64,000 nt of DNA from Dyadobacter soli (lineage in GTDB: Bacteria > Bacteroidota > Bacteroidia > Cytophagales > Spirosomataceae): the NCBI RefSeq assembly GCF_900101885.1, contig NZ_FNAN01000013.1, forward strand, positions 209,809 to 273,808, read 5' to 3'. The translations under genes were made by a program, and so were the position numbers. Every line of letters starts with the position of its first letter. Position 1 is the first letter of the stretch. The notes under the pieces were generated by a model, which saw nothing but the letters and a program-made list of their open reading frames with translations, did not search any database and had not been told where the DNA came from. Of this stretch, positions 17,241-26,754 are shown piece after piece.

Positions 17241-20200
17241 ATGAATAACAAGCTTTACAACAAGCACAGGTACCGCCGTGTGGCGTGGCTGATAGGCGGG
17301 ATGCTGGCTTTTGCGGCGCATACTTTTGCACAATCTTTCGAAGCGGAGTCGGGTACGCGTACCGGCGGTGCCGATTTGCAGGGATGCGCCTCCTGCTCAG
17401 GCGGGCAAATGGTCGGCGGACTGGGCGTCGGCGCGGTCGAAATACCGGTTTCGGTTGCTTCGGCGGGCGTTTACAACATTAACGTGACCTATTGTACGGG
17501 CGATCAGCGGACGATCAACGTCACCCCGAACGGCGGTTCCCTTGTGGCCGTAACCTGCCCGGCGTCGGGCGGCTGGGCTACCCCGGCGGCAATTAAAGTG
17601 ATGATCCCGTTGAATGCCGGGAGTAATGTGATACGCCTCGATAACCCGTCGAGCTACGGCCCGAATATCGACAGGATCACCCTTACGCCGATCAATACGC
17701 CCAATGTAAAATCCATTGCATTTGGTAATAACAGCCACGTGGACTACGACCTCGCGAACGGCATTTACGATGTTTATTTCAATAACCAGAAAATCATCGG
17801 CGGTGCATTCTCCACGGCCTCGTCCGACCAGGTTTACCAAAGCACCGATGGCTACACCAGCCGCATTTACAGCTCTGAGCCGGTGAGCGACGCATTCGGC
17901 AGCGGTACCAGGCATATCATAACCATGACCGGCGCGGGCCAGCTCGAAATGCAGCAGGTTTTTTATACGTACCCCGCGCGGAATGCGGTTTTTACAGAGA
18001 CCATACTGAATGGCAACGGCTCTAATTGCTACCGGATGTCGCCGTTGACCTCCAATTTGATCGACATTCAGTCCAATGCAGACAAGCGGCAGCTTCTGGT
18101 GCCTTTCGATAATGATGCCTGGGTGCGCTACGAGGCCAAAGAGAGCCGTTACTCGACTTTTACGGGCTCGGAAGTGGGCGCGGTGTACGATAATACCAAC
18201 CGCAAAGGCCTCACCGTCGGATCGGTGGAACATACCGTTTGGAAAACGGGCGTGAACCAGGTAGGCGAGGGGCGCTCGGGCAGTACTTTCCTTTCGGTCA
18301 TCGCCGGCTGGACGCAGGAAAACCTCACACGCGACAAGCGCGGGCACGGCTGGGTGAACGTCGGCGGTACCAGCTGCCGCTCGCCACGTATTCTGATCAG
18401 CTATGACGACGACTGGCGCGACGGCCTTGACGCCTACGGCAAATTGAATGCATTGGCCGAGCCGAGCTACATCGACACCTGGGCGGGCGGCACGCCGATG
18501 GGCTGGAATAGCTGGGGGGCCATTCAAACCAACATTAACCTCACCAACAGCAAAGCCGTGATCGATTACTTTTCGACCGGCTTGCCCAATTTCCGCAATG
18601 CCGACAATACCCTGTACATCGACCTCGATTCGTATTGGGACAATATGACGCCCGGCTCGTGGACGGGCGATTTCAGCCAGCTTACCGAGTTTGCCAATTA
18701 TTGCAAGTCCAAAGGTTTCAAAGCGGGTATTTACTGGGCGCCGTTTGTGGATTGGGGCAAATGGAGCCGAACCATGGAGGGGACAACCTACAACTACGCC
18801 GATGCCTGGACAAAAGTGAACGGCGGGCCTATCGAGCTCGACGGTGCCTATGCCCTCGATCCCACGCACCCAGGCACGAAAGAACGCATTGCTTACCTCA
18901 TCGGTCGATTCAAAGAATGCGGTTTTGAGATGATCAAGATCGATTTCCTCGCTCACGCGTCATTGGAAGCTGATAGTTTTTACCAACCGGGCATCCACAC
19001 CGGAATGGAAGCTTACAAGGTCGGCATGGAGTATCTTATCGATCAGATCGACGGTAGTATGCTTGTTTACGCCGCCATTTCGCCCAACCTTGCGACCGGG
19101 CGCTACGCACACATGCGCAGGATCGCGTGCGATGCGTACGGGGACACGTGGGAGTCGGCCTATACATTGAATAGTACTAACTACGGCTGGTGGCAGGGAC
19201 ACATTTACCAGTATATCGATGGCGATAATGTCGTTTTCGGCAACTATACAGAGGGCAAGAACAAGCTGCGCCTCGCGTCGTCGATCGTTACCGGCACGCT
19301 GATGACCGGTGATGATTATTCGTCGGACGGTGCCTGGAAAGCCCGTGCGCAATCCTTATTGCAAAATACCGCATTGATGAACCTTGCGAAGGACGGCAAG
19401 GCGTTCCGGCCGGTGGAGGGAAATACCGGTTGGGACCCGAATAATTTGTTTGTCAAAACCATCGGCTCGCATACTTACCTGGCCGTTGGTAATTATGGCG
19501 ATTCCCCGCGCACATTCAATATCGACCTCGCACGGGCGGGGCTAAGCGCTACGGCGAGTTACCTCGTGAAGGAGCTGTTCAGCGGCGCGGATGTGAATGC
19601 GAAAACGCAGGCTGTGCAGGTTCAAGGCACATTCACGGTGACAATACCCGGAGCGGATGTAGCCATTTACGAGCTTACCGACACCGCATTGCCTGTGAAT
19701 TTGGTGTATTTCAATGGGGAAAAGACCTCGGGCGTCGCTACGCCCGGCAGCGCGCTGTTGACCTGGCAAACCGCCTCGGAAACCAATCATAAGGAATTTG
19801 TGATCGAACGAAGTACAAACGGCAGGGTTTTCAAAGCTATCGGCTCGGTGGAGGGCAATGGCGATTCGAAGGAGCTCAGGAATTACCAGTTCCCGGATTT
19901 CGCACCGACGGCCGACTCGATCAACTATTACCGGCTGCGGCAGGTGGATATGGATGGTACGACGACATTCTCGCGGATCGTAGCTTTGAATTTTACCCGC
20001 GATGCATCCGACTTATCCGTATTCCCTAATCCGGCACGGGATGAAGTGCAACTTGGAGTTAAGGGACTCTCGGGTATACTGGAAGTTTCGGTTGCAAACA
20101 ATCAGGGGCTGGTGTTGCTGACGCGGAGCTTTGAAGCAGGTAGTGAAAATCTTGTGCTGAAAGGCCTTGACGAGTTACCCGCCGGGACATACATCGTGAC

Positions 20201-20252
20201 GGTCACAGATGCGCGCGGGGTTAAGCGCAATGCGAAACTTGTTCATTATTAG
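17241..20252 (+). CDS. Secreted GH27-like alpha-galactosidase with CBM35-like and T9SS domains
   Basis: A 1003-residue secreted enzyme. After a signal peptide ending near THTFAQ comes a CBM35-like beta-sandwich (about 33-150; FEAESGTRTGG and NVIRLDNPSSYGPNIDRITL). A beta-rich region precedes a clan GH-D barrel with MGWNSWGA, YIDLDSYWDNM, FKAGIYWAPFVDWGKW and MIKIDFLAHA, where Asp at about 568 is the expected nucleophile. An all-beta domain, a fibronectin-like module (LPVNLVYFNGEK, LLTWQTASETN) and a type A T9SS sorting domain (LSVFPNPARDEVQL to the end) follow. It is probably exported by T9SS and anchored at the surface to release galactose from polymers. Substrate is inferred from the clan and the gal context. 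Confidence 0.88.
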   Translation: MNNKLYNKHRYRRVAWLIGGMLAFAAHTFAQSFEAESGTRTGGADLQGCASCSGGQMVGGLGVGAVEIPVSVASAGVYNINVTYCTGDQRTINVTPNGGSLVAVTCPASGGWATPAAIKVMIPLNAGSNVIRLDNPSSYGPNIDRITLTPINTPNVKSIAFGNNSHVDYDLANGIYDVYFNNQKIIGGAFSTASSDQVYQSTDGYTSRIYSSEPVSDAFGSGTRHIITMTGAGQLEMQQVFYTYPARNAVFTETILNGNGSNCYRMSPLTSNLIDIQSNADKRQLLVPFDNDAWVRYEAKESRYSTFTGSEVGAVYDNTNRKGLTVGSVEHTVWKTGVNQVGEGRSGSTFLSVIAGWTQENLTRDKRGHGWVNVGGTSCRSPRILISYDDDWRDGLDAYGKLNALAEPSYIDTWAGGTPMGWNSWGAIQTNINLTNSKAVIDYFSTGLPNFRNADNTLYIDLDSYWDNMTPGSWTGDFSQLTEFANYCKSKGFKAGIYWAPFVDWGKWSRTMEGTTYNYADAWTKVNGGPIELDGAYALDPTHPGTKERIAYLIGRFKECGFEMIKIDFLAHASLEADSFYQPGIHTGMEAYKVGMEYLIDQIDGSMLVYAAISPNLATGRYAHMRRIACDAYGDTWESAYTLNSTNYGWWQGHIYQYIDGDNVVFGNYTEGKNKLRLASSIVTGTLMTGDDYSSDGAWKARAQSLLQNTALMNLAKDGKAFRPVEGNTGWDPNNLFVKTIGSHTYLAVGNYGDSPRTFNIDLARAGLSATASYLVKELFSGADVNAKTQAVQVQGTFTVTIPGADVAIYELTDTALPVNLVYFNGEKTSGVATPGSALLTWQTASETNHKEFVIERSTNGRVFKAIGSVEGNGDSKELRNYQFPDFAPTADSINYYRLRQVDMDGTTTFSRIVALNFTRDASDLSVFPNPARDEVQLGVKGLSGILEVSVANNQGLVLLTRSFEAGSENLVLKGLDELPAGTYIVTVTDARGVKRNAKLVHY

Positions 20253-20294
20253 GATGATGGGTCGATATTGAAGTCGCCCAATACCGAATTGCTT

Positions 20295-20336
20295 AGTCCG
20301 GGTGCCATGTTCGCAATGGCGCCCGGACTATTCTTT
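20295..20336 (+). terminator. Terminator of the GH27-like gene
   Basis: AGTCCGGGTGCCAT (20295-20308) pairs with ATGGCGCCCGGACT (20316-20329) with one internal mismatch and a 7-base loop. ATTCTTTTT follows. It lies 42 bases after the stop codon and abuts the end of the convergent small gene. Confidence 0.85.
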
Positions 20337-20708
20337 TTATTTCTTCGGCTCACGCACCGCTTTGATCGGAAACTCTCCGTATTGGGATGATACGATGCCG
20401 GTTAAAGTGTCGCCTTTTTGCGCGAAACTGTATTTAAAAACACCTGCCTGGTTTTCGATCGTGAACGTGACTTTTTCCTGATCGACGGTCAACTCTTTCA
20501 TTTCTTCTTTTTCGGTGTCACCCGCATACCCGACCGTTTTGTTGTCCTTTTGCTCAAAAGTGAAGAACCCGGATTCGTACTCGGGCGGAACGTCGCTGAT
20601 CCGGTATTTCCAGGTACCGATCACGTCCGCCAGCCACACCGTTTTTGCTGCGGCGATCGAAACAAAACAAATTGCGATAACCATCAGGAGATAATGCTTT
20701 CCTTTCAT
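20337..20708 (-). CDS. Small exported beta-rich protein of unknown function
   Basis: A 123-residue protein with an N-terminal signal peptide or anchor (YLLMVIAICFVSIAAA). The rest looks like a small beta-barrel or lipocalin-like fold with alternating strands: VIGTWKYRIS, FFTFEQKDNK, KVTFTIEN, GVFKYSFAQKGDTLTGIV. The GTWKY start and the GDTLTGIV strand recall lipocalin-like domains that bind small ligands, but no named family is certain. It is divergent from the alcohol dehydrogenase gene and converges on the GH27-like gene. Confidence 0.7.
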   Translation of the reverse strand: MKGKHYLLMVIAICFVSIAAAKTVWLADVIGTWKYRISDVPPEYESGFFTFEQKDNKTVGYAGDTEKEEMKELTVDQEKVTFTIENQAGVFKYSFAQKGDTLTGIVSSQYGEFPIKAVREPKK

Positions 20709-20881
20709 TTTGAGTCAGATGTTTAAGTTTGAGATCCTTGAAATGCGTTGTAAAATAAAAAGAAATCGGGGTTTTCCGAAACTGCTACAACACGCCCCGA
20801 TCGGGCTACTTTTTCGTGGATGAGGGTGCTGACATTTGTACAGTTAAAATCATCATTCAAATACAAAAAAGGAGAAAGGTC

Positions 20882-21922
20882 ATGATACCAGCGAAAGGTT
20901 ATGCAGCCCAGAACCCGGAGGCCGCTCTGGCTCCGTGGAATTACGAAATCAGGGAAGTCGGGCACCACGATGTACAGATCAGGATCATGTATTGCGGCGT
21001 GTGCCATACCGACCTTCACCAGATCCGCAACGACTGGTTTCCCGGCATTTTCCCGATGGTGCCCGGCCATGAGATCGTAGGCGAGGTAGTGAAAGTGGGC
21101 GAGCATGTGAAGAAGTTTCAGCCGGGCGACTGGGCGGGCGTGGGTACCATGGTGGACTCGTGCGGGCATTGCCACGAATGCGGGCATGGGCATGAGAACC
21201 AATGCACGGAAGGTGCCGTGTGGACTTACAACAGCCTCGGAAAAGACGGGCTGCCTACCTACGGAGGTTATGCGAATGTGATCGTCGTGAACGAGCATTT
21301 CGCATTGCGGGTTTCCAAATCACTGGACGCGAGGGGCGTAGGGCCGCTGTTGTGTGCGGGCATTACCACGTATTCGCCGTTGCGGCGGTTCCGCGTGGGC
21401 GAGGGGCATAAGCTGGCGGTGCTCGGGCTGGGCGGGCTGGGGCATATGGCGGTCAAATTCGGCCGGGCATTTGGTGCCCATGTGACGGTGCTGAGCAATT
21501 CTGCGGCCAAGCGAGCGGCTGCATTGGAACTGGGTGCGCAGGATTTTATCGATATGAGCGACGCCGGACAGGTCGCGTCCGAGAAGGGGAGTTTCGACTT
21601 TATCATCGATTGTGTGTCGGCCAAACATGATTTAAATTTGTACCTGGGCCTGCTTGGTACCAACGGCGTCCACATTTGCGTGGGCATTCCTTCGGAACCG
21701 TTTGAATTGTCGGCTTTCGCGTTGCTTTCGGGCAACAAGTCGGTGGCCGGCTCGGGCTCGGGCGGGATACAGGAAACGCAGGAAATGCTCGATTTTTGCG
21801 CGAAACACAACATTATCGCCGACGTTGAGCTGATCGATATCAAAGACGTGAATGCGGCTTTCGATCGGATGGTCCGCGGCGACGTCCGGTACAGGTTCGT
21901 GATCGACCTGAATACACTTTAA
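20882..21922 (+). CDS. Zinc-dependent NAD(P)-linked alcohol dehydrogenase (CAD family)
   Basis: A 346-residue medium-chain dehydrogenase of the cinnamyl alcohol dehydrogenase/YahK group. The catalytic zinc site is given by CGVCHTDLHQ and GHEIVGEVVKVG. The structural zinc loop DSCGHCHECGHGHENQC carries four cysteines, and the Rossmann motif is LGLGGLGHMAVKF. It would reduce aldehydes to alcohols with NADPH. The frame is open from 20816, but the ATG at 20882 is preferred: it gives the family N-terminus (IPAKGYAA) and follows a purine-rich AAAGGAGAAAGG, a rare Shine-Dalgarno-like site in this window. A possible -7 box GACATTTG lies near 20833. The AraC-type regulator gene 15 bases downstream probably acts with it. 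Confidence 0.93.
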   Translation: MIPAKGYAAQNPEAALAPWNYEIREVGHHDVQIRIMYCGVCHTDLHQIRNDWFPGIFPMVPGHEIVGEVVKVGEHVKKFQPGDWAGVGTMVDSCGHCHECGHGHENQCTEGAVWTYNSLGKDGLPTYGGYANVIVVNEHFALRVSKSLDARGVGPLLCAGITTYSPLRRFRVGEGHKLAVLGLGGLGHMAVKFGRAFGAHVTVLSNSAAKRAAALELGAQDFIDMSDAGQVASEKGSFDFIIDCVSAKHDLNLYLGLLGTNGVHICVGIPSEPFELSAFALLSGNKSVAGSGSGGIQETQEMLDFCAKHNIIADVELIDIKDVNAAFDRMVRGDVRYRFVIDLNTL

Positions 21923-21937
21923 CCTAAAACAGCACCG

Positions 21938-22849
21938 ATGAAAACGGAGAAAAAGGGCGTGACGACGTTTAATTCCATCCCGGAATTTCACAGGATACTC
22001 GGCATCGCGCCGCCGGATCACCCTTTGATCACCGTGATCAACTTCGAAGACCTGGGCGATTTTGCCCCTGAAATTTCCGAAAAGGCGATGTACAACTTCT
22101 ATATGATCTGCCTGATCAGGAGGTTTGACGGCAAGATCCGGTATGGCCAGCATTATTTCGATTTCGACGAGGGGCAAATCTCCTTTTTCTCGCCGGGGCA
22201 GATCCTTTCTTCGGACAATAATGCCCGCGAAGGCTGGATACTGATCATTCACCCCGATTTTTTAAGGGATTACCCGATCGGCAAGAGCATCCGCAATTTT
22301 GGGTTTTTCTCCTACGAAATTTATGAAGCGCTGTTTCTTTCCGAAAAAGAGGAGCGGACCCTCGATGGCCTGGCCGAAAGCATTGCCCACGAATGCCGCG
22401 CAAATACGGATAAATACAGCCAGAACATCATAGTATCGCTCATCGAGGTGCTGCTGAACTACGCCGACCGCTTCTATAACCGCCAGTTTCTCACGCGCAA
22501 ACACGTAAACCACGATCTGCTCGCGAAACTGGAAACGATGTTGGCCGATTACTTTGATAGCGACCAGGTGGCTGAAAACGGATTGCCCACCGTCGAGGAT
22601 ATCGCGGCACAGCTATCCGTTTCGCCGCATTACCTGAGCGACATGCTGCGTTCGGTGACCGGCTTCAACACCCAGCAGCATATTCAGAACAAGCTGATCG
22701 AAAAGGCCAAACAATCGCTGGCGGCGACATCGCTGTCGGTTGGCGAGATCGCCTACCAGCTCGGTTTCAGCCATCCGCAGTCCTTCAACCGGTTTTTCAA
22801 GGCCAAAACAGCCGTTTCACCGCTGGCTTACCGGAGGTCTTTCCACTGA
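21938..22849 (+). CDS. AraC family transcriptional regulator
   Basis: A 303-residue protein with a cupin-like N-terminal domain (about 1-170; FYMICLIRRFDGKIRYGQ and QISFFSPGQILSSD) and a C-terminal AraC DNA-binding domain (about 205-300). The first helix-turn-helix is DIAAQLSVSPHYLSDMLRSVTG and the second SVGEIAYQLGFSHPQSFNRFF, followed by SPLAYR. It sits 15 bases after the alcohol dehydrogenase gene and probably controls it. Its N-terminal type is the same as that of the truncated regulator at 63084. Its stop lies 4 bases from the convergent sigma-factor gene. Confidence 0.9.
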   Translation: MKTEKKGVTTFNSIPEFHRILGIAPPDHPLITVINFEDLGDFAPEISEKAMYNFYMICLIRRFDGKIRYGQHYFDFDEGQISFFSPGQILSSDNNAREGWILIIHPDFLRDYPIGKSIRNFGFFSYEIYEALFLSEKEERTLDGLAESIAHECRANTDKYSQNIIVSLIEVLLNYADRFYNRQFLTRKHVNHDLLAKLETMLADYFDSDQVAENGLPTVEDIAAQLSVSPHYLSDMLRSVTGFNTQQHIQNKLIEKAKQSLAATSLSVGEIAYQLGFSHPQSFNRFFKAKTAVSPLAYRRSFH

Positions 22850-22853
22850 TCGG

Positions 22854-24260
22854 TTATTCGCCCAGGGAGATTTCCACCACGCCGGCTTTACCATTGTCGC
22901 CGTATTTTTGGGCGCCTTCGGAAGCATTCAGCGTGAGGAGCTTGTACCGCTTTTCTTGCAGCCTGACGGTTTCATTCGGTTTCACCGGCGCGCCGTCGAC
23001 GACCAGGTAATGCACCTCGTCGAGAAACGAAAATTTGCCGCTGCCGGTAAACTTGTTCCGCGTGACATCGACTTTCACACGATCTCCTAAAAGATACAAT
23101 TTACGGTCGTCGCCCGACCAAACGAGCTTCGAGGCGTAGAACGAGCCCGATACCAGGGGTGTACCAGGTTTACCTACCCGCACAATGTTTTGCGGAATCT
23201 CAACCGGTTCAGGCAGTCGATTGATCGTCAGCGGGTTGCTTCTGAATGCATTCGGTAGCAATGCCGGTACAACAACCGTGTCTAATGCCAGACTTGCCAC
23301 CATTAATCCTGCCAAAGTGTTTACTGTGTTCATCGTTTCTGAATTTTTAGTTTTTTCAACTATGACGGGATTTTCAGAAATGGTGGCAGTTTTCGGTTCA
23401 GAAAATAATGGGCGTTCGGAAAGTTTGGTTTTGGTTGAAGTGGTTTTCGGATTGGTTTGGGGAATGAAAGTATCATTACGCGGTCGGTCGGGTGTGTTGG
23501 CGCCGCCTGTGAGAAACACGGCTGTGGTAATGCCCATCACGCCGGTTTTCCAATAGGTCGTGTAGGAAATACCCGAGGGTTTGAATGCCGGAACCGGCGC
23601 TTCGGCATTGGTAACATCGAGCGATAACCGCGTTTGCGGCTCAATGGCGAGGTTTTTGAGCTTTCCCGCAACCAAGTGATCGATCGGGTGGATCGGATGT
23701 GAGAACAACAGCCAGAAAAATGCCCGTTTCCGCTTCTTAGCCTGCCCGGCTTGCTTGTCAAGCAGCGCACGGATCTTTTTCCGGGCGCGTGCGAGATGCG
23801 ACTTGGAAGTGCCCTCGCTAATGCCCAGCAATGCGGCTATTTGCGCATGGGTGAAATTATCGATCACATACAAATTGAATACAATTCTATGATGATCAGG
23901 TAAGTAGCCTATTGTCTCCAAAAGCTCCGATTCTGAAAAACTTCGTCCATTGTCGGCGGGGCTTTCGTCCTGACTAATATAGCCGGGAGCGCCATATGCG
24001 TGATCTGCCTCCCATTTTTCCTGTCTCTTCTGCTCGCGAAGGTGTTGCAGGGCTACATTGACGACGATCCGCCTCAGCCAGGCTTCGAAAGGCCCGTTGT
24101 TTTCAAAACTGGAAACTTTATCGATCGCCAACAGAAAAGCGTCATGCGCCAGGTCTTCGGCCGTCTGCCGGTCATGCGTATACCGCCAGCAAACACCGAT
24201 CATTTTGGCGATGTTCTGCCTGTAAGTAGCTTCCCAAAAACTGTCCGACATATGATACAT
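22854..24260 (-). CDS. ECF sigma factor fused to a membrane and plug-like C-terminal domain
   Basis: A 468-residue protein. Residues 1 to about 170 are a sigma-70 ECF factor: region 2 (RQTAEDLAHDAFLLAIDKV, GPFEAWLRRIVVNVALQHLRE) and region 4 (FTHAQIAALLGISEGTSKSHL). A basic stretch (KKRKRAF) is followed by a hydrophobic segment (GVMGITTAVFLTG, about 235), a Thr/Pro-rich linker and a second hydrophobic segment (LAGLMVASLALDTVVVPALL, about 315). The last 120 residues are beta-rich, with LVVDGAPV and KYGDNGKAGVVEI, like the end of a TonB plug. ECF factors are usually under 200 residues. The tail may tether or sense, so the anti-sigma role may be built in. Start chosen at MYHMSDSFW; MSDSFW at 24251 is possible. 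Confidence 0.8.
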   Translation of the reverse strand: MYHMSDSFWEATYRQNIAKMIGVCWRYTHDRQTAEDLAHDAFLLAIDKVSSFENNGPFEAWLRRIVVNVALQHLREQKRQEKWEADHAYGAPGYISQDESPADNGRSFSESELLETIGYLPDHHRIVFNLYVIDNFTHAQIAALLGISEGTSKSHLARARKKIRALLDKQAGQAKKRKRAFFWLLFSHPIHPIDHLVAGKLKNLAIEPQTRLSLDVTNAEAPVPAFKPSGISYTTYWKTGVMGITTAVFLTGGANTPDRPRNDTFIPQTNPKTTSTKTKLSERPLFSEPKTATISENPVIVEKTKNSETMNTVNTLAGLMVASLALDTVVVPALLPNAFRSNPLTINRLPEPVEIPQNIVRVGKPGTPLVSGSFYASKLVWSGDDRKLYLLGDRVKVDVTRNKFTGSGKFSFLDEVHYLVVDGAPVKPNETVRLQEKRYKLLTLNASEGAQKYGDNGKAGVVEISLGE

Positions 24261-24356
24261 GATTGAAAATGTGCTTTTCAATGATGCGTTTTTTACAAAA
24301 GGTGGCAGTTGCCGCGGCACTATATTTTTTCAAATATCCAGCCCAAAATGAAGGTA

Positions 24357-26705
24357 CTATTCCGCCCGCAGATTATCAACGGGGTTCATTATTGCGGCCC
24401 GGATACTTTGCCAGCTCACCGTGAGTATCGCCAGGCCGACCGTGAGGGCGCCCACGAGTACAAATAACCCCGCGCCGATGTGTACGCTGTACGCGAAGTT
24501 GCCCAGCCACGCATTCATGATATACCACGACGGAAAAGCGGCAACCACCAAAGCAATACCCACCAACCCGACAAAATCTCGGGTAATGAGAGAAAAAACA
24601 CTCGCCAGGGATGCGCCCAGCACTTTCCGGATGGCGATTTCCTTCGTTCTCCGCTCCACCGAAAACGACGCAAGTCCAAACAGTCCCATGCACGACAACA
24701 GTACGGCGATCACCGAAAACCATTTGGCGAGTGAACCAATCTGCATTTCGCTCTGGTAGACCCGGTTGTATTCCTGGTCGAGGAATTGAAAATTGAGTGG
24801 AATGCCCGGCCGTAGCGTCTGGTAGGCGGTATTCAATTTTTGAAGTATAATGGATTGATTTTGAGTGGATATTCTGGCGAAAAAGAACTTGATTCCGGGA
24901 GTATTGTAGAGTATGACTGTCGGTTCGATCTCCTGATGCGCCGAAGCGACGTGAAAGTCTTTGGTGATGCCGATGATCTGGTATTCCTTGGTGTTGATGC
25001 GGATTTGTTTTCCTAATGGCTCCTTTAATTTCAGCCGTCGGGCAGCCGCTTCGTTCAGGATCACGGCCAGGCTATCCCGGCCGAACCGGGTCGAAAAGTT
25101 GCGCCCTTGCGTGATCCTGGTTTGTAATGTACTCAGTAAATCGTGATCGCCGCTGATGACCGTGAACATGACCCGCTCCGGCGTTTCGGCTCCCCATTCA
25201 ACATAGTTGCGCCCGAATGTACCTTGAATGCTCGCATTGGCCCCCGAAACCGCCTCTATACCCGGTACATTGGCCAGCACGGTTTTGGCATGTTGATAAG
25301 CCGCCGGCTCGGTCAGCCCCTTTGCTTCGAAGCGGATCAGGTTATGTTGCTGATAGCCCAGGTTCTTTTTGCGGATGAAATCGATTTGCTGATAAACGAC
25401 TCCCGTCCCGACCAACAGCATGCTCGCCGCCGTAAACTGAATGATCACCAGCCCTTTACGTAACCACGCCGCACCACCGGCGGCATTGGTTTTTAAGCCA
25501 TTCAATACCAATACCGGCTTGAAACCGGATAGCACAAATGCAGGGTAGAGGCCGGCAAGCAGGCCGGTAACCAGCAGCACGGCCAGGTAGGCAGCCCAGT
25601 AAAGCGGGTTCAGCCAGTCGATAACAATGTGCTTTTGAAGCAGGTTGTTGAACACGGGCAACATGCCCGCAATGATGCCCAAAGCTATGATGCCCGCCAG
25701 CCCGGTCAGCAGCATCGATTCGCCCAGAAACTGCCCGATAAGCATCCATTTCCCAGCTCCGACCGCCTTCCGTACACCTACTTCGCGGGCGCGTTCGGTA
25801 GCACGTGCGGTGGAGAGGTTCACGAAATTCACTACGGCAATCAGCAACACAAATACGGCAACCCAGGTAAAGAAATGCACGTAAGTAATCCTGCCACCGC
25901 TCGTGTTCCGGCCGTTTTTAAAATTACTCTGCAAATACAAATCGTCCAGCTTGTGCGGGAAGTACGACCAGCCTCTCAACCAGTCGGGCAAATGCCGTTT
26001 GGTCATGGTCTGCAACTGCTGTTCGAGCCGGATATTGGTCAGCTTGGGTTCAACCATCGCAAACACATTCGCCTTCACTTCCAGCCACGACTCACTGGCC
26101 GGGTCTTTCGGTAACGGCGTCAGAAAATCGAATTGTAAGGAGGAATTGCCCGGAATGTCAGCCAGGACGCCTACGATCTTACTGTCGGTAGTTTGGTCGA
26201 GGCGGACAACCTGCCCGATGGGATCGGCAGCTCCGAAATACTTCTCAGCCAATTTTCGGGTAATGATCAACGAATTAGGCGCCCGTAGGGCGGTTTTTTG
26301 GTCGCCTTTGAGCAATGGGAAATCGAAAATTTCCAAAAAGGCAGGATCGACGACCATCCCGGTTTCTTCGTCCGTCACTTCCCGTCGAGTGAAAACAGCC
26401 TTTTGCTCCCACGAGCAACTCGTCTGGATCACGCCAGGTATTTCTCTTTTCATGGCATCCGCCACCGGTGCGGCCACCCAGCCGTAAGTCTGGGTTTCCT
26501 GCGAATCCGATGAAATGTTCAGCATCATTTTCACGATCCGCTCATGGTTGACGTGAAACCGGTCGTAGCCGTATTCATGATGTATCCAAAGTAACAGCAG
26601 CATGGCCGTAGCGAGCCCGATCGCCAGGCCGGAAATATTGAGAATACTGTACAGCCGCTGTTTCCGCAACGCGCGCCAGGCCATTTTGAAGTAGTTACGA
26701 AGCAT
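24357..26705 (-). CDS. ABC transporter permease, two-domain FtsX/MacB type
   Basis: A 782-residue membrane protein. An N-terminal membrane helix (RLYSILNISGLAIGLATAMLLLLW) leads into a MacB-type periplasmic core domain, then an FtsX domain with FVNLSTARATERAREVGVRKAVG, a second periplasmic domain and a second FtsX domain with ERRTKEIAIRKVLGAS. The ending PVDNLRAE is typical. Such proteins use ATP energy through a separate ATPase to work on substrates in the periplasm; no ATPase gene adjoins it. The upstream TTG at 26714 is ignored in favour of ATG 26705. Its promoter overlaps a perfect inverted repeat. The sigma-fusion gene lies downstream on the same strand, 96 bases away. Confidence 0.92.
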   Translation of the reverse strand: MLRNYFKMAWRALRKQRLYSILNISGLAIGLATAMLLLLWIHHEYGYDRFHVNHERIVKMMLNISSDSQETQTYGWVAAPVADAMKREIPGVIQTSCSWEQKAVFTRREVTDEETGMVVDPAFLEIFDFPLLKGDQKTALRAPNSLIITRKLAEKYFGAADPIGQVVRLDQTTDSKIVGVLADIPGNSSLQFDFLTPLPKDPASESWLEVKANVFAMVEPKLTNIRLEQQLQTMTKRHLPDWLRGWSYFPHKLDDLYLQSNFKNGRNTSGGRITYVHFFTWVAVFVLLIAVVNFVNLSTARATERAREVGVRKAVGAGKWMLIGQFLGESMLLTGLAGIIALGIIAGMLPVFNNLLQKHIVIDWLNPLYWAAYLAVLLVTGLLAGLYPAFVLSGFKPVLVLNGLKTNAAGGAAWLRKGLVIIQFTAASMLLVGTGVVYQQIDFIRKKNLGYQQHNLIRFEAKGLTEPAAYQHAKTVLANVPGIEAVSGANASIQGTFGRNYVEWGAETPERVMFTVISGDHDLLSTLQTRITQGRNFSTRFGRDSLAVILNEAAARRLKLKEPLGKQIRINTKEYQIIGITKDFHVASAHQEIEPTVILYNTPGIKFFFARISTQNQSIILQKLNTAYQTLRPGIPLNFQFLDQEYNRVYQSEMQIGSLAKWFSVIAVLLSCMGLFGLASFSVERRTKEIAIRKVLGASLASVFSLITRDFVGLVGIALVVAAFPSWYIMNAWLGNFAYSVHIGAGLFVLVGALTVGLAILTVSWQSIRAAIMNPVDNLRAE

Positions 26706-26746
26706 AATCTGCAAGGGTAGGAGATTCAGAAATGATTGAGATTATG

Positions 26747-26754
26747 CAAATATA
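26747..26754 (-). promoter_or_regulatory. -7 box before the FtsX permease gene
   Basis: On the minus strand it reads TATATTTG, an exact match to TAnnTTTG, 42 bases before the permease ATG. Four of its bases lie inside the adjoining 19-bp inverted repeat, so a protein bound there would block it. Confidence 0.6.

Noticed and set aside
17397..18956. A 519-codon minus-strand frame opposite the GH27-like gene
   Set aside because: Same codon-bias shadow effect; the plus-strand protein has signal peptide, catalytic motifs and sorting domain.
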